Assembly (NCBI RefSeq): GCF_900143055.1
Contig: NZ_FRCW01000003.1
Location: forward strand, 186,001-250,000
Direction of reading: 5' to 3'
Origin: Fibrobacter sp. UWR3
GTDB taxonomy: Bacteria; Fibrobacterota; Fibrobacteria; Fibrobacterales; Fibrobacteraceae
DNA: 64,000 nt
Made by a program: the position numbers and the translations under genes
The notes under the pieces: model-generated
Told to the model about the DNA's origin: nothing
Databases searched by the model: none
The model's input: only the letters and a program-made list of their open reading frames with translations
Shown here: piece by piece, positions 16,581 through 24,124 of the stretch
Layout of the letters: each line of letters starts with the position of its first letter
Position numbering within the stretch: position 1 is the stretch's first letter

Positions 16581-18833
16581 TTATTTCGTCACGCGGGCCA
16601 TAAACTTCTTGTTTCCGTTCACCTGCTTGAGCATGTAGGCGCCCTGCCTGTAGCCCGCAGCCTTGAGTACCTGGGCCGCAGAGGCACCGCTGGCAAGTTC
16701 CACCTTGCCGAGCATCGTACCCGCAAGGTCAAACACCTGGTAAGTAGCAGCACTGCTCACATGGAACTTAATCCCATTCGAAATCGCGGTGGTGCCAATC
16801 GGTTCCGGGTCCGTCGCATCCTTGCCTTCCACGAAGGTGAAGTAGTCGATATCGAACCAGTCGCCCGTAACCGTCATACGCAGGATATGTTTACCCGCAG
16901 TGAGCGTCACGTTCCTCTGTACCTTGGCATAGTCATCGAAGCTGCCCTCGACATCAGTCTTGGCGGCAAGGATAGTATCCGTAATGTCCTTGCCATCGAC
17001 CGACATCACGAAGCCCGCATTCTGGTTGTCCGTCGCCACGGCGGCAAAGAACGTGTAGTCGCCATCCTTCGCGACATCGATGGTGTATTCAAGCCATTCG
17101 CCGGACTGGTTGTAGCCCACGATAATTCCAGAGGCGTTCGCATAGAGGTCGACAGACGGAGCATCGTCCTTGCGGTAGGCGACCTTCGCGGAATCTGCAG
17201 CACTCTTCGCCTTTTCGAAGCCGTGGTTCTCGGAATCGTTGTCGCTGTAGGTATCGTTACCCGCACCGTAACCCGGCACGTCGAAGTCTTCGGCCTGGAT
17301 CTTGCCCGGAACGGCCCATGCCTTGCCGCCAAACGCAGTCTGCGGTTCAGGTTCACGCTTGGTGCCCTGGAATTCCCATTCAAGGATGCCCATGGTAGAA
17401 TCCTTTCCATTATTTTTGAACACAAAGAATAGCTGGTCCACAACGCCGCTAAGGCCCGTCATGGCACAGTCATTGTCCGTGAAAGTCATGTTGTTGCTGG
17501 TCTTCGCCAGTTCGCAGGTACCGGCAAGTGTTCCGGTGGCACTGCCCTTGTGAATTTCAATCTTGTTGCCATCGCCAACGTTCGCGGCCTTGATGCGGAG
17601 GTTCTCGGCACCGTTACCGAAGTCCACACCAGAAACACGGATCCAGGATTCGCTACGGCTCGTGAGCGGCAGCAGCACGTGCTTCACCGGCTGCCCCTTG
17701 GTCCAGTCGGTACGGCTACGGATGTTCATCTGCTTGGAACTCGTCGTTGCCTTGTAGGTCTTGTACGGGTCAAAGTTCTTGATTTGCTTCGGGCCTTCGC
17801 GGGTAAAGGTGAGCTTGTTCATCTTGTCGCCACTCCAGGTGAGTTCGTCGATGGACACGCTTCTGTGGTTTTCGTAGTTCGGATTTTCAGAACGCACGCC
17901 CTGTTGCGTCGTTGCGGCCGGATGGTTGTCGGAAGTCACCAAGCGGCGATCGTGATACACGGCATACCACTTGTCCTTAAAAGGAGCGAAGCCCTGGTGG
18001 TTGTTACCGCCTTCGCCATGAGCGTCTGGCACAGAGCCAATCCCCGGAATGACCGTACCCACAAAGGTATAGGGGCCCCAGATATTGTTAGACATACCAT
18101 AATCAATCACCTGACTACGGTTGTTGAAACTCAGGTAATAGGTGCTACCCTTCTTGTGCAGGTAAGGAGCTTCGAAGGAGTTCGGCAAAGAAACCTTCTT
18201 AAGAGAATTCTTGTCGAAAGTAATCTTGCCGTTGCTTTCGGTAAAACTGATAATGTCGAAGTTGTTGCCATACGGGCGGCTGGAACTTTCGCCACCACCG
18301 AAAATCACGTAACCCTTACCGTCGTCGTCAATCAAGATGCCCGGGTCAAAGCAATGCGCAATGCCGTCGCAGCCACCGATAAGGCTACCGCCACCTGCAA
18401 TTCTATTGACACCATGAGTTTCCTTGACAGGATCGATATAGGGGCCGTCAATCGCAGGCGCCGTAATCATGCCCACGCCGCTTGCACCATCGGGGTAGAC
18501 TATATAGACCTTGCCATTTTTGACGGCGATGCCCGATGCCCAGGTGTTGTTCGGGTAGTTGCCGAATTCACGCTTGGAACGGAATATCATGCCATGGTCG
18601 GTCCAGTTCTTCATGTCTTCGGAAGTGAAGGCATAGAGGCCGACAATGTCGTAGTTCCAGTTTGTCTGGTTATTGTAGTCGTCCACATCGGTCAGGATGT
18701 AGAAGGTATCACCATCGGAGGCGCAAGAGGGGTCCGCCAGGTAATGGTAAGAGGATATCGGGTTGTCGGCAAGGCCGAAGGTAGCAAGGCCTGCGCCCAA
18801 ACAAAGCGCGCCCACGCTTTTCCACACATTCAT
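16581..18833 (-). CDS. Secreted GH43 arabinoxylan-active enzyme with CBM6 and FPm-1-type module (paralogue)
   Basis: Same domain order as the gene at 14131: signal peptide (1-23), GH43 propeller with Asp35 (YHYLADP), Asp near 162 (HCFDPGILI) and Glu near 217 (FEAPYLHKK), a CBM6-like sandwich (ESWIRVSGVDFG), a CBM6 (GKIQAEDFDVPGYG), and the basic C-terminal module (NKKFMARVTK). The CBM6 carries an extra loop of about 20 residues (EKAKSAADSAKVAYRK) that the paralogue lacks. AAGGAG sits seven bases before the ATG. The two enzymes likely take different side chains or positions on arabinoxylan; sequence alone does not say which. Confidence 0.92.
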   Translation of the reverse strand: MNVWKSVGALCLGAGLATFGLADNPISSYHYLADPSCASDGDTFYILTDVDDYNNQTNWNYDIVGLYAFTSEDMKNWTDHGMIFRSKREFGNYPNNTWASGIAVKNGKVYIVYPDGASGVGMITAPAIDGPYIDPVKETHGVNRIAGGGSLIGGCDGIAHCFDPGILIDDDGKGYVIFGGGESSSRPYGNNFDIISFTESNGKITFDKNSLKKVSLPNSFEAPYLHKKGSTYYLSFNNRSQVIDYGMSNNIWGPYTFVGTVIPGIGSVPDAHGEGGNNHQGFAPFKDKWYAVYHDRRLVTSDNHPAATTQQGVRSENPNYENHRSVSIDELTWSGDKMNKLTFTREGPKQIKNFDPYKTYKATTSSKQMNIRSRTDWTKGQPVKHVLLPLTSRSESWIRVSGVDFGNGAENLRIKAANVGDGNKIEIHKGSATGTLAGTCELAKTSNNMTFTDNDCAMTGLSGVVDQLFFVFKNNGKDSTMGILEWEFQGTKREPEPQTAFGGKAWAVPGKIQAEDFDVPGYGAGNDTYSDNDSENHGFEKAKSAADSAKVAYRKDDAPSVDLYANASGIIVGYNQSGEWLEYTIDVAKDGDYTFFAAVATDNQNAGFVMSVDGKDITDTILAAKTDVEGSFDDYAKVQRNVTLTAGKHILRMTVTGDWFDIDYFTFVEGKDATDPEPIGTTAISNGIKFHVSSAATYQVFDLAGTMLGKVELASGASAAQVLKAAGYRQGAYMLKQVNGNKKFMARVTK

Positions 18834-18946
18834 AATAACTCCTTATGAGGGGAAGCCCGTGAGCAACATCCACACCACAAACATCCCTTTGGTAATAAAG
18901 ATACCCCCAAAAAACAAAAAATGTACCGCTCGTCACGGCACATTCA

Positions 18947-18961
18947 TTGATAAATTGTCAA
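18947..18961. promoter_or_regulatory. TTGAT-N5-GTCAA box upstream of second GH43 gene
   Basis: The most symmetric copy of the right arm: TTGAT, AAATT, GTCAA. It is 114 bases before the start codon, about 45 bases upstream of a TATCTTTA element on the minus strand (18893-18900). Confidence 0.45.
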
Positions 18962-18993
18962 GGCCAAACTGGCCAAATTCGGCTAAAAACGCA

Positions 18994-20235
18994 CTATTCA
19001 GGGTCCCTAGCGACAAACTTGGAATAACCGAACACCTCGATATCGTCGATCCAGAACTCACCGCCCGTACCGCCGAAGATGGATATGTCGGTAATGTTGC
19101 GCTTCGCGACATCCCAGCCGAGGTTTCCGCCGATATTGTTGCTATCGGGCTCAAGGAAATCGGAAGGCGTCACCACGAAGCGGTTCCAGACCGTATCCAC
19201 GTCCAGGTGAACCCAGGCCTTGCCGCTCTTAAGGCTTGACGTGCTATCTACATTCAGGTCAAGCGAGAAGGATATGTACTTGCGCTTCGAACTATCAACG
19301 ACATCGGTGCGGGCCCAGAACACGATGGAATCGAGATTGCTCATATCAACCATGCCACCGAGCGAGCGGCCCATCAGCACCCAGTTGTAGTTGGAGTCAT
19401 TCTCGCACGTGAAATGCGCAGCCTTGCCTTCCCGGCCAAGACCCGCATCCACAGTTTCAATACTGCCATTGGCATTTTCCGAATGCTGGACCTTCCACGC
19501 ATCGATGCTACCCTCGAAGTCCTCGAAAACAAACGACGGGAGGGAATCCTGCGGGCGGGTATCGATAACCACTGCACTTTCCTGACCGGCACGCACATTG
19601 GCAATGGAGGACCCGAGCTTGCGGATGACACGCACCTTGCCCTTCTTGCCCGAATCGTCCACGACAACGCTATCGGTCTGCACGAAGGCGACCATCTCGA
19701 AGTATCCCGCAGGGAGCGACTTGAACTCGAAGTTGCCCATACCATCGGCCATAACGCTGTAATCGAGACCCTGGACCGCCACCGTAACCTCGGAGGCATC
19801 CTCGTCATCCTCGACCAGCACTCGGCCCGAAACAAGACCAGGCTTGCCCAAGTGCAAGGACACACGGCCACCCTCGGTCTGCCACGACCTGTAGTTGAAC
19901 TTGGAAGCGCCCTTCAGGGAATCGCTCCTGGCCTCGACAATGTAGCTGCCGTAGCCCAGGTTATCCAGAATGAGTTTGCCCGTAGAATCCGTCTCGAAGT
20001 TCATGTTCTCGTCCACGAGAGAATCTTCGAGGGAATCAGCCCCGGCCAAGTAGCTGTCGGGGCGAACAATAACGCGAACACGAGCCGCCGGTGACCCATC
20101 GGCGAGCTGAACGGAAAGGGCGATGGAATTCTCAGTTTCCATCGATGATCCGGCGACACCGCTGTCTCCACCGGAACACGCGACAATGGCTCCACCCAGT
20201 GCCGCCAACCCTAATTTCCACACCCTATTCATCAT
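18994..20235 (-). CDS. Surface lipoprotein with galactose-binding-like C-terminal domain
   Basis: 413 residues. The signal MMNRVWKLGLAALGGAIVACS gives a lipobox IVAC with lipid on Cys20. Beta-rich repeats fill about 35-210, including VSLHLGKPGLVSGRVLVEDDE, which looks like a carboxypeptidase-regulatory fold. The C-terminal 190 residues begin FVFEDFEGSIDAWKV and end with WIDDIEVFG, matching the lipoprotein at 379-1545 and pointing to a CBM-like jelly roll. Its first ATG overlaps the TGA of the upstream TIGR02147 gene (ATGA). It sits next to the xylan cluster, so attachment to or sensing of plant polysaccharide is a reasonable guess. Confidence 0.85.
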   Translation of the reverse strand: MMNRVWKLGLAALGGAIVACSGGDSGVAGSSMETENSIALSVQLADGSPAARVRVIVRPDSYLAGADSLEDSLVDENMNFETDSTGKLILDNLGYGSYIVEARSDSLKGASKFNYRSWQTEGGRVSLHLGKPGLVSGRVLVEDDEDASEVTVAVQGLDYSVMADGMGNFEFKSLPAGYFEMVAFVQTDSVVVDDSGKKGKVRVIRKLGSSIANVRAGQESAVVIDTRPQDSLPSFVFEDFEGSIDAWKVQHSENANGSIETVDAGLGREGKAAHFTCENDSNYNWVLMGRSLGGMVDMSNLDSIVFWARTDVVDSSKRKYISFSLDLNVDSTSSLKSGKAWVHLDVDTVWNRFVVTPSDFLEPDSNNIGGNLGWDVAKRNITDISIFGGTGGEFWIDDIEVFGYSKFVARDPE

Positions 20236-21095
20236 TTTTTAACTCCTGCGCCTTCCCCCATTATAGCATTTTCAGGGAAGCCTCCTTTTCTGGCGACCGG
20301 GTAAAATGCCATAGAAAGTTGCATAACACGGTCAGAATTCTTGGCTTCGTCAACCCGTTTCTGCACTAATCTGCGGAATTCCCTCAGCATATCGCCCAAA
20401 TCCTCGAAACAGGCCTGGTCTACGGAGAGGGTAAGAGTGGACACGTTGCGCTCGGTAACGGGCACGTTATCCAGGGAATCGCTGGCAAGGGAGAGCACCT
20501 GACGCTGGAACTTGCGGACCGCCTGTGCCTTTTCGGGGCCACCTACCGTGAGGTGCGCATCCGTGAGGGCAAGTCGACCGCTGGCAAGTTTCTTCACCAG
20601 GCCCACCTCTTTCAGGATTTCAATAGCCTCGGTAACCTGCTCCTCCGAAATCGGGGGGCAGATGTCCTTTGCAATCTGCTTCACGTTCACCACGCCGCCG
20701 TTCAAGTCCAGGTAGGCACGCACGGCAGGGATCCACCAGTTCTCGAGCAGCTTGAGTTCGGCCGCCTGGAGGCTGTGGCGTTCGACATCGCGAAGGGAAA
20801 GCGCCTTCGCCATGAGTTCTTCTTTCTTCGCCTTGTCCTTGCTGACCGCGGCAGAGAAGAGCAAATCAAAGTATTCGGCCTCGCGACCGCTCAGGGCCAA
20901 AATCTCCTTGGCCGCCTGTAACGCATGGGCGGGGAGGTGCTGCTTCTTTTGCAACACGCGGTAGAGGTAGCTGGAATCCAGCCCCAGCTTATCGCCCATC
21001 ATGCGATAACTGTAGAAGGGCATCTCCGCCTTGCGGCGTTCGTAGTAGTCCTTCAAAAAATCGCGGTAGTCCGCTATGTCCGAAAAAGTAACCAT
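20232..21095 (-). CDS. TIGR02147 family protein (putative HTH regulator)
   Basis: Family features: DIADYRDFLKDYYERRKAE at the start, an HTH-like segment at about 30-60 (YRMMGDKLGLDSSYLYRVLQ), winged-helix-like SEEQVTEAIEILKEVGLVKK near 145-165, and the terminal MQLSMAFYPV. ATG 21095 matches the usual position of the start relative to the YRDF motif; a TTG at 21101 has AAAAGG at better spacing and is a fair alternative. It overlaps the lipoprotein start by four bases. A TTGAC-N5-ATCCA box lies 57 bases upstream, linking it to the adjacent xylanase genes by a shared motif. Confidence 0.88.
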   Translation of the reverse strand: MVTFSDIADYRDFLKDYYERRKAEMPFYSYRMMGDKLGLDSSYLYRVLQKKQHLPAHALQAAKEILALSGREAEYFDLLFSAAVSKDKAKKEELMAKALSLRDVERHSLQAAELKLLENWWIPAVRAYLDLNGGVVNVKQIAKDICPPISEEQVTEAIEILKEVGLVKKLASGRLALTDAHLTVGGPEKAQAVRKFQRQVLSLASDSLDNVPVTERNVSTLTLSVDQACFEDLGDMLREFRRLVQKRVDEAKNSDRVMQLSMAFYPVARKGGFPENAIMGEGAGVKK

Positions 21096-21151
21096 CAACA
21101 ATAAGATACCTTTTCCAAATTAGAAAAATTTACATTGCAGTCCATCTTTCA

Positions 21152-21166
21152 TTGACGTTTTATCCA
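21152..21166. promoter_or_regulatory. TTGAC-N5-GTCAA-type box upstream of TIGR02147 gene
   Basis: TTGAC, GTTTT, ATCCA, with CATTGACGTTTT shared with the GH30 and GH43 copies. It would fit autoregulation by the TIGR02147 protein or control by a common xylan regulator. Confidence 0.5.
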
Positions 21167-21315
21167 TAGCGGGCTTGACAAAAATCACATTTTTAATGAA
21201 TTTCTGCAATTTTCGGGACAAAAAGTGCCTTTTTTCCTAAGAAAAAAACGCGTTCCCCTCTATACAACAGGCCCTCAGTTTTTTACTATATGTAAACAAA
21301 AGACAAAAAAGGTGT

Positions 21316-22359
21316 ATGATGTCGGCCAACCTAGACGCAACAAATAATGACGTGATATCGCGGAACATCATCCGCGACATGGGGAACGGAGTCCTCGTGA
21401 TAGACAAGGCGAACAGGATAATCTCGTTCGTGAACGATTCCGCCGCAAAGATTCTCGACAAGACCAAGGAAGAGATGATTGGCCAGAAGTTCGCCGCGTG
21501 TTTCTTCGAGTACGAAGAGAACGACGCCTTCAACGACTGCGTCAACAAGGCCATCTACGAATCCGACGTGTCGCACAAGATGATGACGCCCTACTATACC
21601 GGCAAGGAAACCAAGACGCTCTACGTGACATCCTCGTACACCAAGGACGACAACGGGAAGCCGGTCGGCGTGGTGCTCATCCTCGACGACATTACCGAAA
21701 AGGCGCAACTGCAGGAACGCCTCATAAAGAACCAGCTCGGCACCATCATGATGATGGCCGAACTCGTAGAAAGCCGCGACGGCAACACGGGCGGACACAT
21801 CAAGCGCACGGCGGAGTACGTGAAGATTATCGCGCAGCAGCTCTTTGACGACAAGAAGTTCCCGGAAGAAATCGACGACAAGTTCCTGAACGACATCACC
21901 ACGGCGGCCCCGCTGCACGACGTGGGCAAGATAAGCGTATCCGACGCCATCCTCAACAAGCCGGGCAGGCTTACCGACGAGGAATTTGCCATCATGAAGA
22001 GCCACGCCGCCGTAGGGCGCAAGCTCCTGAAGGACGCCGTAGAGGCAACCGAGCACTCCTCGTTCCTCGATACCGCCATCGACATGGCGGGGGCGCACCA
22101 CGAATGGTGGAACGGCAGGGGCTACCCCGACGGCATTTCCGGCGATAAAATCCCCCTCAGCGCAAGAATCATGGCGATTGCCGACGTGTTCGACGCCCTG
22201 GTATCGAAGCGCGTCTATAAGCCGGGTATGCCGCTAGAGAAGGCTTACGCCATCATCCGCGAAGAGACGGGCACGCATTTCGACCCGGTTTGCGTGGAAG
22301 CGTTCTTCAAGGCGCAGGAAAAAATCGAGCGGGTGCTCAAGAGCCACGCGGATGACTAG
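21316..22359 (+). CDS. PAS domain HD-GYP protein (cyclic-di-GMP phosphodiesterase)
   Basis: 347 residues. A PAS domain covers about 15-135 (GNGVLVIDKANRIISFVNDSA...VVLILDDITE). A helical linker (AQLQERLIKNQLG) joins the HD-GYP domain (about 145-340), which has LHDVGK near 200, HHEWWNGRGYPDG near 260 and ADVFDALVSKR. The GYP motif is present, so c-di-GMP hydrolysis is likely. No membrane segment, so it is cytoplasmic and its PAS senses an internal or bound ligand. AAAAAGGTG lies just before the ATG; ATG 21319 is equally possible. Single gene. Confidence 0.93.
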   Translation: MMSANLDATNNDVISRNIIRDMGNGVLVIDKANRIISFVNDSAAKILDKTKEEMIGQKFAACFFEYEENDAFNDCVNKAIYESDVSHKMMTPYYTGKETKTLYVTSSYTKDDNGKPVGVVLILDDITEKAQLQERLIKNQLGTIMMMAELVESRDGNTGGHIKRTAEYVKIIAQQLFDDKKFPEEIDDKFLNDITTAAPLHDVGKISVSDAILNKPGRLTDEEFAIMKSHAAVGRKLLKDAVEATEHSSFLDTAIDMAGAHHEWWNGRGYPDGISGDKIPLSARIMAIADVFDALVSKRVYKPGMPLEKAYAIIREETGTHFDPVCVEAFFKAQEKIERVLKSHADD

Positions 22360-22387
22360 TTATTGGTCATTAGTTATTGGTTATTAG
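22357..22387. repeat. Short tandem repeat of TAGTTATTGG type
   Basis: TAGTTATTGGTCAT, TAGTTATTGG, TTATTAG follow one another starting at the stop codon of the HD-GYP gene. A similar run is at 59693-59712. These look like intergenic heptamer-type microsatellites. Confidence 0.6.
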
Positions 22388-22425
22388 AGGTTGCGGGTAT
22401 GGGGATGTTTATTTCGGGAAATTAG

Positions 22426-23013
22426 ATGCAACCGAAGGTTTTTCCCGTGCATCCAAATAGCAGAATGGACGAACAGGTTATTGCAAAAGGTATCCGTGAA
22501 GGCAGCCGGGAGGCACTTGGAATGCTGTGGAGAGAACACAGCACCAAGATGCTGAACCTCGCCTTCCGCATGCTCAAGGACCGCGACCGCGCCGAAGATA
22601 TCCTCATGGACGTATTTGTCGGCATTCCGGACGCCATCCGGGCATTCCGCGGGCAAAGCGCCCTCGGGACCTGGCTCTACCGGCTCACCGTGAACGCCTG
22701 CCTCATGAAGCTGCGGGCAGAAAAGCGCCACGGCGAACTCAAGGAACTGAACCTCGACACGATTGTCAAGGAAACCCTCGGGAAGCAGGATGCCCCCCGC
22801 AACGACCAGTTCGACCCGGAACTCTTGCAACTCGGGCTGAACGCACTCCCCGCCGAAACGCGGGGCATGCTCTGGCTCAAGGATGCCGAAGACCTCGACG
22901 TGAAGGACCTCGCCGAAATATATGGCATGCCGGACGGCACCATCAAGGCGCGTCTCAGCCGCGCAAGGCACTTCGTGAAGGACTACATAACGGAGAAACT
23001 GAAAAATGCTTGA
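22426..23013 (+). CDS. ECF-type RNA polymerase sigma factor
   Basis: 195 residues. Region 2 spans about 25-95 (LWREHSTKMLNLAFRMLKDR, AEDILMDVFVGI, ALGTWLYRLTVNACL). Region 4 spans about 140-190 (LPAETRGMLWLKDAEDLDV, then IYGMPDGTIKARLSRAR). It directs transcription of an extracytoplasmic stress regulon, probably including its own operon. The downstream gene overlaps by eight bases and encodes a single-pass membrane protein, as expected for an anti-sigma factor, and a His-rich sensor follows. An internal ATG at 22465 could also start a shorter protein that retains both regions. Confidence 0.92.
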   Translation: MQPKVFPVHPNSRMDEQVIAKGIREGSREALGMLWREHSTKMLNLAFRMLKDRDRAEDILMDVFVGIPDAIRAFRGQSALGTWLYRLTVNACLMKLRAEKRHGELKELNLDTIVKETLGKQDAPRNDQFDPELLQLGLNALPAETRGMLWLKDAEDLDVKDLAEIYGMPDGTIKARLSRARHFVKDYITEKLKNA

Positions 23014-23356
23014 CAAGATCGACTTCTCGAAAATGGAGCGCATTACGCCCCGGGAGGATTCCTGGAGCAAGGTATGCGCACGCCTCGACGCGAAGGCCAA
23101 CGCCAGCGCCCACAAGGGGAATATCTTGAGCATCAGGAGCCTGTACAGCGCCATCCCGCTCGCGGCAAGCCTCGTGCTGGTAAGCCTCACCGCAATTCTC
23201 CCCGCAATCGAAAGTTCCACCGAAGAAATCTCCCTCGAGAACGTCGCCTCGGAAGATATCACCAACTGGTACAACGGCCTCGGGAATTCAACAAACGACG
23301 ACGATTTCGAAACCCTCGAGGAAACTGTCGGGTTCAGCTATTTAACCAAGGAGTAA
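23006..23356 (+). CDS. Putative anti-sigma factor, single membrane helix
   Basis: 116 residues. A short N-terminal cytoplasmic part (1-50; KMERITPREDSWSKVCARLD) is followed by one hydrophobic helix (about 50-70; AIPLAASLVLVSLTAILPAI) and an acidic outside tail. No family is recognised with certainty. The role is inferred from the overlap with the sigma gene and the topology. The next gene starts three bases after its stop. Confidence 0.65.
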   Translation: MLDKIDFSKMERITPREDSWSKVCARLDAKANASAHKGNILSIRSLYSAIPLAASLVLVSLTAILPAIESSTEEISLENVASEDITNWYNGLGNSTNDDDFETLEETVGFSYLTKE

Positions 23357-23359
23357 TCT

Positions 23360-23941
23360 ATGAAAGATTCCAAACTATTCATCGCAGGTATAGTCGCGTT
23401 CGCGCTTGCCCTCGGGGTTATCCTCGGGAACTTCTGCAGCAAGAACAGCGCCTGCTGCTGCCAGAAGGCTGACATGTCGCAGTGCATGCGCCAAGGCATG
23501 ACGCCTCCCCCGCCTCCGGGACCGCATGGCGATTTTCACAAGGACCACCGCCCGCACGGTGACTTCCACAAGGGGCATAAGCACAGGGGGCACATGAACC
23601 CGGAAGTCATCGATTCGCTCCTGCAGGTGACTCCCGAGCAGAAGGCCGCTCTCGATGCCAACCGCGCGAAGGGAGATTCCATATTCAAGGAACTGCGCAA
23701 ACAGAAGCACGACGCAGAGAAGGCACTGGGCGAAGCGCTCGAAAGCGGCGACCAGGCCGCAACCGAAAACGCGAAGGCCAAGGTGCTCGATGCCGACAAG
23801 GCCCTGCTCGAACACCGCATCAACGGCGTGCAGTCCCTCGCGAAAGTGCTTTCCAAGGAACAGCTGGAAAAGTTCAATCAGTTCCACAAGGAGCGCATGA
23901 AGGAATTCAAGGACCGCAGGAAAAAGGGCCCGCAGGAATAA
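23360..23941 (+). CDS. Membrane-anchored Spy/CpxP/CnrX-like metal- or stress-sensing protein
   Basis: 193 residues with an N-terminal membrane anchor (about 8-25), a Cys-rich patch (CSKNSACCCQK), a His/Asp/Lys-rich stretch (about 50-78; repeats of PHGDFHK) and a long helical domain with the LTPEQ-like motif VTPEQKAALDANRAK. This is the layout of Spy/CpxP chaperones and CnrX/ZraP-type metal sensors. Placed third after sigma and anti-sigma genes, it may give the periplasmic metal signal, as CnrX does in Cupriavidus. AAGGAG lies before the ATG. Metal binding is inferred from residue content. Confidence 0.75.
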   Translation: MKDSKLFIAGIVAFALALGVILGNFCSKNSACCCQKADMSQCMRQGMTPPPPPGPHGDFHKDHRPHGDFHKGHKHRGHMNPEVIDSLLQVTPEQKAALDANRAKGDSIFKELRKQKHDAEKALGEALESGDQAATENAKAKVLDADKALLEHRINGVQSLAKVLSKEQLEKFNQFHKERMKEFKDRRKKGPQE

Positions 23942-23967
23942 CTTTTAGACAAACTTGTCGTAAATAG

Positions 23968-24000
23968 CAAAAAACCGCGGCTTAAACCGCGGTTTTTTAA
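23968..24000 (+). terminator. Strong terminator after the sigma operon
   Basis: AAAAAACCGCGG, CTTAAA, CCGCGGTTTTTT: a stem of 12 with a T-run, 27 bases after the stop. Symmetric, so it can also work on the minus strand. Confidence 0.92.
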
Positions 24001-24007
24001 GTTCCTG

Positions 24008-24043
24008 GATTCTATCGTGTCCTTACGGACACTCCAGAATGAC
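24008..24043. repeat. REP-like palindrome
   Basis: ATTCT, ATC, GTGTCC, TTAC, GGACAC, TCC, AGAAT, then GAC. Read on the minus strand it begins GTCATTCTGGA and ends AGAATCC, the common layout of REP elements in many bacteria. It lies between convergent genes. Confidence 0.6.
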
Positions 24044-24049
24044 ATGCTA

Positions 24050-24117
24050 GGTTATACAGCGCGGGTGCTTGCACACGCATTGGATAACCGACGCAGTCAT
24101 GCACGAAGTGCAATGAC
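24050..24117. repeat. Third copy of the two-hairpin structured unit
   Basis: Same order as the units at 11525: an outer pair GGTTAT (24050-24055)/ATAACC (24084-24089) around a first hairpin with the TGCTTGCA tip (24061-24078), then CCGACG, then a second hairpin with a GAA loop (GTCATGCAC, GAA, GTGCAATGAC with one bulge, 24096-24117). The stems share almost no sequence with the other copies but pair. It ends eight bases from the pgi stop codon. Confidence 0.6.
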
Positions 24118-24124
24118 ATTCAAC

